Assembly: GCF_002742265.1 (NCBI RefSeq)
Contig: NZ_MDGL01000144.1
Span: forward strand, 1-61,917
DNA length: 61,917 bases
Reading direction: 5' to 3'
Source of the DNA: Maribacter sp. 4G9
Lineage (GTDB): Bacteria; Bacteroidota; Bacteroidia; Flavobacteriales; Flavobacteriaceae
Positions 25,552 to 34,509 of this stretch are shown one piece after another. Within the stretch, counting starts at the first letter, position 1. Every line of letters begins with the position of its first letter. A program made the translations under genes and the position numbers. The notes under the pieces were generated by a model, which did not search any database, had not been told where the DNA came from, and saw only the letters and a program-made list of their open reading frames with translations.

Positions 25552-27306
25552 ATGAAAAAGGGAAATTTTATACTCGGGGCCTTACTCGCCATCTTGATGT
25601 TGGTGACTGGCTGTAGTGACGATTTTTTAAATAGGGAACCGGAGGGCCGTTTTAGTGAGGGCGATGTAGCCACCGCAGACGGGGTAGAAGGTCTTCTAAT
25701 TGCGGCGTATACCATGGTGCCCGGCGGGGGGCTTACCGGCCAAACGTGGTACAACGACATCCATAATTGGGTATTTAATATCGCTTCTGATGATGCTCTT
25801 AAAGGAACTGATGCTGGTGATCAACCAGAACAGTCTTTTATAGAAGCGTATGATTTCCAGGCTTTTAATGTGCATATTCGTGACAAATGGAGAGGATTGT
25901 ACAAAGGTGTTGCCGCAGCGAACAATGTAATAAATACCTTAGCCCTTGTTGAGGATGGAATTTCGGATGCTAGAAGGGAGCAAATCATAGCGGAAGCTCG
26001 ATTTTTAAGAGGACTGTTTCATTTCGAGGCAAGAAAAATGTGGCGTATGCCGGTCTACATTAGTGATGAAAACTTTGTCCTAAATGATTTGGAAAGTACT
26101 AAAATTCCTAATGATAGGGAGATATGGCCATTTATAGAGGCTGATTTTGAAGCTGCTGCATCCGTTCTGCCAGAGACACAAGGTGAAGTGGGTAGACCAA
26201 CCAGTTGGGCAGCCAAAGCATTTTTAGGTAAGGCTAAAATTTATCAGGGTTTTGATCAAAGCGGCAACGCAAATACTGCTAAAATGGGTGAAGCTAAGGC
26301 CGTATTCGATGATATCATCAACAACGGTCCTTTCGAATTGATGGATAAATTTCAAGATAACTTTTTAGTGGCAACCCGTAATAACGCGGAATCTATTTTT
26401 GAAGTTCAATATGCAATTAGTAGTGCTACCGGTGATGCCGCTAATAGGGGTATTGGACTTGCCCACCCATACACGGACCCATGGGGTTGCTGTGGTTTTT
26501 ATCAAGCTTCACAAAACTTGGTCAACGCTTATCAGACTGAAAATGGTTTGCCCTTATTGGATACTTTTGATGTTACCGATGTTTCTGCTGATACGAACGC
26601 AGACGGATCTTCTGTAGTTACTACAACTTTAGACCCAAGATTGGATCATACCGTAGGTAGGCCTGGTATTCTATACAAGGGATTCAAAATTTACCAAACC
26701 GACTTCGTAAGGGATTTGTCTTATGCAGGCCCATTTTTCTCAATGAAGCACGTTGCTGAGCCGGAAGCATTTGGACAAGGCGGTTGGGGTAACCTATCTG
26801 CAAATAATTACCGAATTATGAGACTAGGTATGATTTACCTGTGGCTTGCTGAGGCAGAAGTGGAATTGGGTAATTTGGAAAGAGCTAGGGAATTGGTAAA
26901 TGAAATAAGGAGTAGGGCTGCAAATCCCGATGGATTTGTTCCAAATGCAATTCAAGGTGCAGAGAGAAATGATTTTAGTATTGAAGAAGGAGTACCTGCC
27001 GCTAATTATGATATTGCTACCTATGATACTCCTTGGACTGACCAAGCATTGGCAAGGAAAGCTGTACGTTTTGAATCACGTTTAGAATTCGCGTTAGAAG
27101 GACATAGGTTTTTTGACCTTCAACGATGGGGCGTATCAGCTCAGGTATTGAATGCATATATAGCCAGTGAGTCTCAACATAGGTCTTATCTTCAAGGTCT
27201 TTCCTTTACAGCAGGTAAGCATGAGTACTTCCCAATACCATTGGAAGCCATTGACCGTTCTGCTTTGGATGGACAACCAACGTTGACCCAAGATCCAGCG
27301 TATTAA
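25552..27306 (+). CDS. SusD/RagB-type surface glycan-binding lipoprotein
   Basis: I choose the ATG at 25552 (MKKGNFILGALLAILMLVTG-C) because it starts directly with a basic residue pair and a lipoprotein signal (lipobox VTGC). An in-frame ATG at 25534 adds six residues. The roughly 584-residue mature-type protein shows the SusD features: CSDDFLNREPEGRFS at the start, TPR-like helical repeats (IIAEARFLRGLFHFEARKMW), and a C-terminal RKAVRFESRLEFALEGHRFFDLQRWG and YFPIPLEAID. It sits on SusC as the substrate-capturing lid. The gene is followed by a strong terminator. Confidence 0.95.
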   Translation: MKKGNFILGALLAILMLVTGCSDDFLNREPEGRFSEGDVATADGVEGLLIAAYTMVPGGGLTGQTWYNDIHNWVFNIASDDALKGTDAGDQPEQSFIEAYDFQAFNVHIRDKWRGLYKGVAAANNVINTLALVEDGISDARREQIIAEARFLRGLFHFEARKMWRMPVYISDENFVLNDLESTKIPNDREIWPFIEADFEAAASVLPETQGEVGRPTSWAAKAFLGKAKIYQGFDQSGNANTAKMGEAKAVFDDIINNGPFELMDKFQDNFLVATRNNAESIFEVQYAISSATGDAANRGIGLAHPYTDPWGCCGFYQASQNLVNAYQTENGLPLLDTFDVTDVSADTNADGSSVVTTTLDPRLDHTVGRPGILYKGFKIYQTDFVRDLSYAGPFFSMKHVAEPEAFGQGGWGNLSANNYRIMRLGMIYLWLAEAEVELGNLERARELVNEIRSRAANPDGFVPNAIQGAERNDFSIEEGVPAANYDIATYDTPWTDQALARKAVRFESRLEFALEGHRFFDLQRWGVSAQVLNAYIASESQHRSYLQGLSFTAGKHEYFPIPLEAIDRSALDGQPTLTQDPAY

Positions 27307-27345
27307 GCAAATGTATATAAGTAAGTAGTTTATTAAATCAATAGT

Positions 27346-27380
27346 AAAGGCTCGAAGAAATTATTCTTCGAGCCTTTTTT
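27346..27380 (+). terminator. Terminator of the susCD operon
   Basis: AAGGCTCGAAGAA (27347-27359) pairs perfectly with TTCTTCGAGCCTT (27364-27376) around a 4-nt loop and is followed by a T run. Confidence 0.85.
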
Positions 27381-27780
27381 CTTGTCTTGGCTTACTAAAA
27401 TTATATAAGTAGTTTGATATAATGGCTCCCAAATAAGTCCTTTTTAATTGTTTTTGCTTACTGATTGGTTTAATCTAAATCAAATTTATTTATTACGCTT
27501 GAAATCAATTCAAAGCAACAAGTTCTTAAAAATTTATGTAATACCTCTTACCTGAATTATTATTTGGGAGTTATGGTCATTAAGTTGATTGTGAATTAAT
27601 TATCTATTTGTCAGTATAAGAAAATTTCTCTATTATTTTATTGGTACTCTTACTTTGTAAAATTCATGAATTTTACCAAATCAATCACGATTTATAACAT
27701 AAGTGACTGATATTTAGTGTAAATTGTTACTGTAGTAACGGCTACAAAATTGTTAGAGTTAGTTTATTTAATTTCAAAAA
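27381..27780. other. AT-rich spacer between susD and the AraC-TPR gene
   Basis: About 400 bp of AT-rich sequence lie between two terminators of convergent units. No coding pattern or RNA was recognised. Confidence 0.4.
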
Positions 27781-27817
27781 AAAGGTAGTAAAGGTTCATC
27801 TTACTACCTTTTTCTAT
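27781..27817. terminator. Terminator downstream of the AraC-TPR regulator
   Basis: AAAGGTAGTAA (27781-27791) pairs with TTACTACCTTT (27801-27811). A and T runs lie on both sides, so it can work on both strands. It lies 17 bp past the stop of the minus-strand regulator gene. Confidence 0.7.
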
Positions 27818-27833
27818 TTTTATAAATAATGTT

Positions 27834-29660
27834 CTATGATGCTTCTTCATTTAATTGCTTAATAAAATAGGATGGTAGGATTCCCTGTCTTTTCTTGAAG
27901 GCTGCGTTGAAGGTATTTAGATTGTTATATCCTATGGATGAGGCTATATAACTTAGTTTTCTTTTCCTAAATTCTTCATCCTGGACCAATCTTGCCAATA
28001 AGTAATTTATTCTAAGCTCGTTTATATAATTATTAAAATTGGAGCCTTTTTCAATATTTATAACTTGTGATAGATATTTGGGATTGGTTTTAAGTTTTTC
28101 TGATAACTGATGTAGGTTACAACTGGAATCAATAAAGAAGAGTTCCTCTTCCAATTTTTTTAACCTTTTTAATATTATATCCTTTACATTATCGTCTAAA
28201 GTATTATTTATTTTGTCTTCAGTTTTGACATTTAAGGGTCTAATGGGAATATTTTTGTTTTCTGCTTTTAATTGTGTCTCAAGATTTTCAATGGTCCTCC
28301 TATAAATAACCTTGTTTTTTTCCTTAAATTTCACATAAGCGACTGCTATAAATAAGCCAATGACAAGAATTGAGACCAAAACAGTTATTATAGACATTAG
28401 TTTCGCTCTTTGAGATATATTCTCTAACTCCAATGCTTGCTGTTTTAATCCGGCCTCTTTTATCTTTCTTCGGGCCTCTAGGATAACTATGCGTTGCTCT
28501 TTCTCATTGTTGAACAGTGAGTCTTTAATAGCGTCGTACATGGTCCTGTTTTCACTGACTTTATCCGGCCTACCTACTTTGTCATAAAGATCCATTAGAA
28601 TTAGACTGTTGGATTTTATTACGTCAAAAGCGTTGATATTTTCGGCAGCATCTATACTTTTTTCATAGGTTAAAATAGCGTTTAAGGTATCTCTGGTCTT
28701 TAGATAAAGTTCGGCTTGAATTAAAAGAGCCCTTGGTAGCCGAAACCAATAGTTGTTGGCCATTATCATGCTTATTGATTGGTCCAAATAGTTTTTGGAA
28801 CGTTCGAACTCGCCATTGGAAAGATAGATGTCTGCCATGTTCATATACACAACGCTTTGTATATAACTACCAGGGGAGTATAGTTCTTTTTCCAATTTTA
28901 AGTAGAAATCGTATGCTCTTAAGGCGGCTTCTTTGTCTCCCAGTTTTGCGGACATCCTTGCTATTTCATCCACTTTTTGAAAAATATAGTGGTTGTCCTT
29001 TTGTTTAATAATGAAATCCAAACCCTTTAGACAATGCTCCAGGGCTTTTTGATAATTTTCCAGTCGAAGGTAATAATGGGATAAAGCGGCGTGTGCCTTT
29101 GATAATATGAATTCATTATTGGTGTTTTCTGCAATGTCCAAAAGTTTGAGACCTGTTTCCAGTGCTTTGTCATATTCCCCCTTTTCCGTGTATATATCGG
29201 ATTTTATGGTTTCAAATTCCGCGTAGGTTTCTGGGTATTGCTTGTAATTTATTGCCTTTTCCAGACCCTTAATGACTTCCATAGAACGATTGAAATCACC
29301 TTGGATGAACATGAGATAGGCCAAATTATATTTGGCCCTGTAGACACCATTTTGATAATCGAGATCCTCAGATATGGCCAATGCTTCTTTATTGTAGTTT
29401 TTGGCTATGTCAATATTTCTATATTTATATAGATGACATAATTGAAGTAGGATATCTGCTTTTTCTCTGCCAAAAGCGTTATCCTTCATAGAGGTCAATT
29501 TATTGATTTCATCATATTTGTTTTGATTTTTAGTTTCTGAAACCAATTTTTCAATTCGAGTAAAGTATCCGGCAATACTGTCTTTTTTTTGTTTTTGGGA
29601 AAAAGCAAATGCGTGAATCGCAATAAAAACAATAACAAATATTTTGGAGTTTTTTTTCAA
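27834..29660 (-). CDS. TPR sensor with C-terminal AraC-type DNA-binding domain, membrane-anchored
   Basis: The 608-residue protein has a signal peptide (MKKNSKIFVIVFIAIHAFAFS), a periplasmic stack of TPR-like helices (about 60-390), one transmembrane helix (SIITVLVSILVIGLFIAVAYV, about 420-440), a coiled linker, and a C-terminal AraC HTH: LSEKLKTNPKYLSQVIN, NNYINELRINYLL, LSYIASSIGYNNLNTFNAAFKKRQG. Such one-piece regulators combine a periplasmic sensing part with a cytoplasmic AraC domain and are common in Flavobacteriia. It is convergent with the susCD genes, so it may control them or a locus elsewhere. That is inferred only from position. Confidence 0.85.
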   Translation of the reverse strand: MKKNSKIFVIVFIAIHAFAFSQKQKKDSIAGYFTRIEKLVSETKNQNKYDEINKLTSMKDNAFGREKADILLQLCHLYKYRNIDIAKNYNKEALAISEDLDYQNGVYRAKYNLAYLMFIQGDFNRSMEVIKGLEKAINYKQYPETYAEFETIKSDIYTEKGEYDKALETGLKLLDIAENTNNEFILSKAHAALSHYYLRLENYQKALEHCLKGLDFIIKQKDNHYIFQKVDEIARMSAKLGDKEAALRAYDFYLKLEKELYSPGSYIQSVVYMNMADIYLSNGEFERSKNYLDQSISMIMANNYWFRLPRALLIQAELYLKTRDTLNAILTYEKSIDAAENINAFDVIKSNSLILMDLYDKVGRPDKVSENRTMYDAIKDSLFNNEKEQRIVILEARRKIKEAGLKQQALELENISQRAKLMSIITVLVSILVIGLFIAVAYVKFKEKNKVIYRRTIENLETQLKAENKNIPIRPLNVKTEDKINNTLDDNVKDIILKRLKKLEEELFFIDSSCNLHQLSEKLKTNPKYLSQVINIEKGSNFNNYINELRINYLLARLVQDEEFRKRKLSYIASSIGYNNLNTFNAAFKKRQGILPSYFIKQLNEEAS

Positions 29661-29845
29661 ACCGTCATTATCAACCTTAGGGGTAAACTAAATTATAAAA
29701 TAAACTTGTCAATAGCTATGTATGTAAAGGCATTTAATATTCTTATTTGTAACTGTTACCACAACTTACTTATAATCAGAATATTGGTTTTGGTTTAGGC
29801 TATAGAGTATTGGGATAGTTCAAGTGGGGTTTAATGGGAAGCCAA

Positions 29846-29876
29846 AAAAAAACCCTCCAAATTGGAGGGTTTTTTA
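29846..29876. terminator. Terminator downstream of the 40-residue membrane-protein gene
   Basis: CCCTCC (29853-29858) pairs with GGAGGG (29864-29869), extended by A and T runs on both sides. Reading leftward from the stop at 29918, the hairpin is followed by a T run on the minus strand. Confidence 0.7.
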
Positions 29877-29917
29877 CAAATCGTAGATTTTAATCTATAA
29901 TTGGAAATTTAGAAGGT

Positions 29918-30040
29918 TTAAATTAAGCCAAACAAGGCCAATAAGGATCCTACGGCAACTACTGCCAAAAAGGCGTTCATTGCGATAATCAGAACTGACA
30001 AGTACGCGTCAACCCCGGTTTTAAATGATAAATGGTTCAT
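29918..30040 (-). CDS. Very small membrane protein (40 residues)
   Basis: Reading leftward from an ATG at 30038-30040, the frame gives MNHLSFKTGVDAYLSVLIIA, then MNAFLAVVAVGSLLALFGLI and a stop. A hydrophilic head of about ten residues precedes a single hydrophobic helix rich in Ala, Val and Leu. The reading frame has sensible composition and is followed by its own hairpin terminator, which argues for a real gene. No family recognised. It resembles in size and layout the neighbour at 30275-30406. Confidence 0.5.
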   Translation of the reverse strand: MNHLSFKTGVDAYLSVLIIAMNAFLAVVAVGSLLALFGLI

Positions 30041-30224
30041 AACATTACCTACTTTAAAGTTATTTATTATAAAGTACGTGAAATCTACCTTTTAATTGTA
30101 GCCGTTGTTGTGTAGGGGGGCTTTAGCGTGGTATACGGGCCTAATTTTGTAGTCCGTTAATTTTGGTTTGTTACTTTATATCGATAAAAGTGAACTATTG
30201 GTCGATTTTTTTAAACCAAAAAAA

Positions 30225-30252
30225 AGGATGTGCACCCTTAGTCACACATCCT
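30225..30252 (-). terminator. Terminator downstream of the 43-residue membrane-protein gene
   Basis: On the minus strand AGGATGTG (30251-30244) pairs with CACATCCT (30232-30225) and is followed by a run of eight or more T. It lies 23 bp beyond the stop at 30275. Confidence 0.7.
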
Positions 30253-30274
30253 AAATCTATTCTATCTGTTTATA

Positions 30275-30406
30275 CTAATCGATAATACCTAACCAATCCA
30301 AAATCAATGCAATGGGGATTGCGACCAATATACCAATTAGGCAAGCAATCATAAGTTTTAAAAATCCATTGAGGAGTTTCACTCCAAAAGAAAGTTCCTG
30401 TTCCAT
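30275..30406 (-). CDS. Very small membrane protein (43 residues)
   Basis: I place the start at the ATG at 30404-30406 (MEQELSFGVKLLNGF). The longer frame above it has unlikely composition. The product continues with LKLMIACLIGILVAIPIALIL and a short polar end (DWLGIID), so it is a single-span membrane protein with a polar N-terminal head. The gene has its own terminator. Not recognised. The SFGVK/SFKTG head and single Ile/Leu-rich span are shared in outline with the 40-residue protein next door. Confidence 0.5.
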   Translation of the reverse strand: MEQELSFGVKLLNGFLKLMIACLIGILVAIPIALILDWLGIID

Positions 30407-30626
30407 AATCCTAATAGTGTTGTTTACTCGATAATAGGGATTGATATACACCAACCCTTGGTAGCAGTAAAAATTAAAGTTTATTTTCAATTCCTCCAGT
30501 TCTAGCTCAGGGGAAGTTTACTACAATATACCGATTTTGAGATAAAGATTCTGAAAAACAAGTGGTTAATTCGACCAAGAGAGAAAAATCCTCTGTTAAA
30601 AACTGAAATTTTACGTGCAGCGAACT

Positions 30627-30875
30627 TCAGTTTATTTCCTTTACTGTAAAAGCTGCCAATGCTATTCCGGGCTTTAAAGTGTCCAAAGCTTTGTTTCCCT
30701 TGGGCCTATTTTGTTTTTTAAGGGGACGTGTCAATGAGTCGGAATTTATTTTGATGGAGTCCATTTTCTTTTGGGTTTCTTCATTTTTGTTTTCCCTGGT
30801 ATTTACAAATGAATCCCAACAAGAAGAAAGGGTAATGGCAAGTAGTAAGGAATAGATGATTTTTGGGTTTTTCAT
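30627..30875 (-). CDS. Small lipoprotein of unknown function, downstream of waaA
   Basis: The 82-residue product has a lipoprotein signal (KIIYSLLLAITLSSC, lipobox LSSC) followed by a short charged, Lys- and Asn-rich region. It begins 16 bp after the waaA stop in the same orientation, so it is probably in the waaA transcript. I recognise no domain. Confidence 0.65.
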   Translation of the reverse strand: MKNPKIIYSLLLAITLSSCWDSFVNTRENKNEETQKKMDSIKINSDSLTRPLKKQNRPKGNKALDTLKPGIALAAFTVKEIN

Positions 30876-30891
30876 CTTTTTCAGGCATTGA

Positions 30892-32130
30892 TTACTTTAA
30901 TAATGTACGTATCCCTGCCATGATTTGGACGCTTGCCCCTTTGTTATTTAAGATATATTGTGAATTGATTTCTCCGATGCTCTTTCGTTCTTGGGGGTCC
31001 TTAAATAATCTATTGATACCACTATTAAACCCCTCTTTATCTTGTATTGGAAGTATACCTCCCAATTGGACCAGTTGTTCTGCTTCAAGAAAACCTTGAT
31101 ATTTTGGACCTATTACAACGGGAATTCCAAAAACAGCAGGTTCCAGGGTATTATGAAGGCCTGTGGCAAATCCGCCACCCACATACGCTATGGAGGCATA
31201 ACTGTATATTTTGGTCAATAGCCCAATAGTGTCAACGATGAGCACCTGAATATCATTTTCAAGTACCGGTGAAATTTTAGAATATAGAACGGTCTTTTTC
31301 TCAATGGACTGGCAAAGACTTTGAATATGGCTGTCCTTTATAATATGGGGGGCAATGATGAACTTTTGGTCATTGGGTGCGTGATTAATATAGTTTGTGA
31401 GTATCCGCTCGTCCTCTGGCCAGGTGCTTCCCGCTACAAGGCACTTCTTCCCTTCGCAAAAAGAGCTGATTGCGTCTAGGGTGTTGTCTCTTTTTAGAAT
31501 TTCCGCAACTCTATCAAGACGTGTATCCCCAGCGATACTTACCTTTTTTATTCCAATTTTGTGAAGTAGTTCCTTGGATGGTTTATCCTGGACGTATAGG
31601 TAAGAGAAGCTGCGGAGAGCTTTTCTCATAAAACCTCCATAATTTTTAAAATAGATTTTTTTGGAACTGAACCTAGCTGAAATCAGGATCGTAGGGATGG
31701 CCCTTTTATGCAATTCAAAAAGATAGTTAGGCCAAATCTCGTATTTGATAAAAATTGCCATATCGGGTCTAACGGCATCCAAAAAGGAGTTTACTTTCCC
31801 CGGAATGTCAAAAGGCAAGTATGTGATGATATCGGCAGGCGAGGAATTCTTTTTAACCTCATATCCGGAAGGTGAAAAAAAGGTCAGCAAGACTTTACGG
31901 TTGGGGTACTCTAATTTCAATTGCTCCAAAATGGGCAATCCTTGTTCATATTCTCCCAAGGATGCGGCGTGAATCCAGATAACACGATCGCTTTTGGAAA
32001 TATCATTTCTTATGGTTTCAAGGACCATATTTCGTCCTTTGACAAATTTTGAAATCTTGGGGTTGGCAAACCCTAGTATTTTTAGGATTTGCCAGGTTAT
32101 AGAAACAACAAAGGAATAGATGTAGCGCAA
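30892..32130 (-). CDS. waaA: 3-deoxy-D-manno-octulosonic acid (Kdo) transferase
   Basis: The 412-residue protein matches WaaA/KdtA. It has an N-terminal membrane anchor (IYSFVVSITWQILKIL), the acceptor-domain segment VIWIHAASLGEYEQGLPIL, FFSPSGYEV, KYEIWPNYL, and the GT-B donor domain with VAGSTWPEDE and YVGGGFATGLHNTLEPAVFG. It transfers Kdo from CMP-Kdo to lipid A precursor at the inner face of the cytoplasmic membrane, an essential step in lipopolysaccharide assembly. It is divergent from the aminotransferase gene. Confidence 0.95.
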   Translation of the reverse strand: MRYIYSFVVSITWQILKILGFANPKISKFVKGRNMVLETIRNDISKSDRVIWIHAASLGEYEQGLPILEQLKLEYPNRKVLLTFFSPSGYEVKKNSSPADIITYLPFDIPGKVNSFLDAVRPDMAIFIKYEIWPNYLFELHKRAIPTILISARFSSKKIYFKNYGGFMRKALRSFSYLYVQDKPSKELLHKIGIKKVSIAGDTRLDRVAEILKRDNTLDAISSFCEGKKCLVAGSTWPEDERILTNYINHAPNDQKFIIAPHIIKDSHIQSLCQSIEKKTVLYSKISPVLENDIQVLIVDTIGLLTKIYSYASIAYVGGGFATGLHNTLEPAVFGIPVVIGPKYQGFLEAEQLVQLGGILPIQDKEGFNSGINRLFKDPQERKSIGEINSQYILNNKGASVQIMAGIRTLLK

Positions 32131-32189
32131 ATTGATTTGTTTGCGACTAAATTACGGTTCTTTCAAGAAAATCATTATGGGACGTTTCG

Positions 32190-32197
32190 TATTTTTG
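32190..32197 (+). promoter_or_regulatory. Candidate -7 box (TATTTTTG) of the DegT gene
   Basis: TATTTTTG fits the Bacteroidota -7 consensus TAnnTTTG and lies 25 bp before the ATG at 32222. No clear -33 TTG was found at the right distance. Confidence 0.35.
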
Positions 32198-32221
32198 CGC
32201 TACTTCATCTAATACCGTAAA

Positions 32222-33376
32222 ATGAAAAAAATACAGATGGTTGACCTGGGCGGTCAGTATCAGGAAATAAAGGAACAAGTCAATGCCTCAATTTTCCAAA
32301 TATTGGAATCCACCTCTTTTATAAATGGGCCTGAAGTACATGCCTTTCAAAAGGAGTTGGAGTCATATCTTGGCGTAAAACATGTAATCCCATGTGCGAA
32401 TGGTACCGATGCTTTGCAAATTGCTATGATGGGGCTTGGTTTGAAACCAGGGGATGAAGTCATCACCGCCGACTTTACATTCGCGGCCACAGTGGAGGTG
32501 ATAGCCTTATTGCAACTTACGCCCGTATTGGTTGACGTTGATAAGGATACCTTTAATATTGATATTGATGCCGTTGAGAAGGCAATTACCCCAAAAACAA
32601 AAGCTATTGTCCCTGTTCATCTTTTTGGCCAATGTGCCAATATGGATGCTATTATGGCTTTGGCCAATAAGCATAATCTGTATGTAATTGAAGACAATGC
32701 CCAGGCTATTGGAGCAAAATATTTGTCGGCAAACGGAACAAAGAAAATGGCGGGTACCATAGGGCATGTGGGAGCCACTTCCTTTTTTCCATCAAAAAAT
32801 CTGGGCTGCTACGGGGACGGAGGTGCCATTTTTACCAATGATGACGATTTGGCCCATACCCTTAGGGGCATTGTAAACCATGGGATGTACGAAAGATACC
32901 ACCACGACGTAATCGGTGTAAATTCCAGGTTGGATTCCATTCAGGCGGCAGTTTTAAGGGCAAAACTCCCAAAATTGAACGGATATTGTGATGCCCGCAG
33001 GGCGGCGGCCAAGAAATACAATGCGGCCTTAAAAAATCAGAAAGACATTATACTCCCAAAAACGGTCAATTCTTGTGAGGGTATTTGTGATACCTGTGAT
33101 TGTCATGTATTCCATCAGTACACTTTACGAATTACCAGTGGTAAGCGGGATGGTCTGGTCAGGTTTTTGGCGGAAAACATTATTCCATGCGGAATCTATT
33201 ACCCCATTCCGTTACACCGACAAAAAGCCTATTTGGATGAACGATATAAGGAAGCGGATTTTAAGGTGACAAACCAATTGGTGGAAGAAGTTATTTCCCT
33301 GCCGATGCATACTGAACTTGACGATGAACAAATCGCCTTTATTACTGATAAGGTCATCGAGTTTATGAATTCTTAA
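32222..33376 (+). CDS. DegT/DnrJ/EryC1/StrS-family PLP aminotransferase
   Basis: The 384-residue protein has the family features: YLGVKHVIPCANGTDALQIAM, TFAATVEVIALL, HLFGQCANMDAI, EDNAQAIGA, the PLP-binding Lys in SFFPSKNLGCYGDGGA, and CGIYYPIPLHRQKAY near the end. Such enzymes transaminate keto-sugars on nucleotide carriers for surface polysaccharides. With galE 43 bp downstream and waaA divergent, a role in LPS or capsule sugars is likely. The exact nucleotide sugar is unknown. Four closely spaced cysteines lie at CEGICDTCDC just before the conserved HVFHQYTLR strand. Confidence 0.9.
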   Translation: MKKIQMVDLGGQYQEIKEQVNASIFQILESTSFINGPEVHAFQKELESYLGVKHVIPCANGTDALQIAMMGLGLKPGDEVITADFTFAATVEVIALLQLTPVLVDVDKDTFNIDIDAVEKAITPKTKAIVPVHLFGQCANMDAIMALANKHNLYVIEDNAQAIGAKYLSANGTKKMAGTIGHVGATSFFPSKNLGCYGDGGAIFTNDDDLAHTLRGIVNHGMYERYHHDVIGVNSRLDSIQAAVLRAKLPKLNGYCDARRAAAKKYNAALKNQKDIILPKTVNSCEGICDTCDCHVFHQYTLRITSGKRDGLVRFLAENIIPCGIYYPIPLHRQKAYLDERYKEADFKVTNQLVEEVISLPMHTELDDEQIAFITDKVIEFMNS

Positions 33377-33418
33377 GCTCAATAAGTAATAGTTTTAAAG
33401 CTTGACAAAATAATCGAA

Positions 33419-34435
33419 ATGAAAATATTAGTAACTGGCGGACTCGGTTTTATAGGTTCCCATACGGTAGTAGAGCTTCAAGACAAAGGATTTGAGGTTA
33501 TAATCATAGACGATTGTTCCAATGCCGATGAAAAGGTACTTGATGGTATAGAAAAAATAACCGGAATAAAACCAATTTTTGAAAAGTTGGATTTAAAGGA
33601 CAGGTACAAGGTTGAAGACTTTTTTCAAAGAAATCAGGATATAGAAGGTGTGATACACTTTGCGGCTTCCAAGGCCGTAGGGGAAAGCGTGGAGAAGCCT
33701 TTGCTGTATTATGAAAATAATATTGGCACCCTTGTGTATATCTTGAAAGAGCTCAGTAAAAAGAACAAGGCCAGTTTTATTTTTAGTTCTTCATGTACTG
33801 TGTATGGCCAAGCTGATAAAATGCCCATTTCCGAAAATGCTCCGGTAAAGGAGGCAGAATCCCCCTATGGAAATACGAAACAAATGGGTGAGGAGATCAT
33901 AAGGGATACCTGCAAGGTTACACCTACTTTAAACGCTATAGCACTTCGCTATTTCAACCCCATGGGAGCGCATCCCAGTGTACAGATCGGGGAATTGCCC
34001 ATTGGGGTGCCACAAAATTTGGTCCCTTTTATAACCCAAACCGGCATAGGCCTTAGAAAGGAACTTTCCGTATTTGGGGATGATTATCCCACGGAGGACG
34101 GCACCTGTATTCGAGATTATATATATGTGGTGGATTTGGCAAAGGCCCATGTGGTTGCCTTGGAACGCTTATTGGCTTCCAAGAACATTGAAAATTATGA
34201 GGTTTTTAATGTGGGTACTGGGAAAGGAAGTTCCGTTCTAGAGGTCATCGGCAGTTTTGAAAGGGTTTCTGGCAAAAAATTGAACTATAAAATCGTTGGT
34301 CGTAGGCCTGGCGATATTACTACGGCCTATGCGGACACGACAAAGGCCAATACCATCCTAGGCTGGAAATCACAATATTCCTTGGATGAGGCCATGAAAT
34401 CCGCCTGGGATTGGGAACAAAAAATCAGAAAATGA
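33419..34435 (+). CDS. galE: UDP-glucose 4-epimerase
   Basis: The 338-residue extended SDR has the TGGLGFIGSHTVVEL Rossmann motif, IHFAASKAVGESVEKPL, the catalytic SSSCTVYG Ser and YGNTKQMGE YxxxK pair, and LRYFNPMGAH. The length equals E. coli GalE (338). It interconverts UDP-glucose and UDP-galactose, supplying galactose for envelope polysaccharides or handling dietary galactose. It is probably co-transcribed with the DegT gene and followed by a strong terminator. Confidence 0.95.
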   Translation: MKILVTGGLGFIGSHTVVELQDKGFEVIIIDDCSNADEKVLDGIEKITGIKPIFEKLDLKDRYKVEDFFQRNQDIEGVIHFAASKAVGESVEKPLLYYENNIGTLVYILKELSKKNKASFIFSSSCTVYGQADKMPISENAPVKEAESPYGNTKQMGEEIIRDTCKVTPTLNAIALRYFNPMGAHPSVQIGELPIGVPQNLVPFITQTGIGLRKELSVFGDDYPTEDGTCIRDYIYVVDLAKAHVVALERLLASKNIENYEVFNVGTGKGSSVLEVIGSFERVSGKKLNYKIVGRRPGDITTAYADTTKANTILGWKSQYSLDEAMKSAWDWEQKIRK

Positions 34436-34455
34436 TTTCATAGGATATGAATGTG

Positions 34456-34492
34456 AATAAGGGGAAATATGGCTATATTTCCCCTTATTTAA
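34456..34492 (+). terminator. Terminator after galE
   Basis: AATAAGGGGAAATAT (34456-34470) pairs perfectly with ATATTTCCCCTTATT (34475-34489), a 15-bp stem with a 4-nt loop followed by T. Confidence 0.8.
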
Positions 34493-34509
34493 TTTAGAAT
34501 CTCTTCCGT

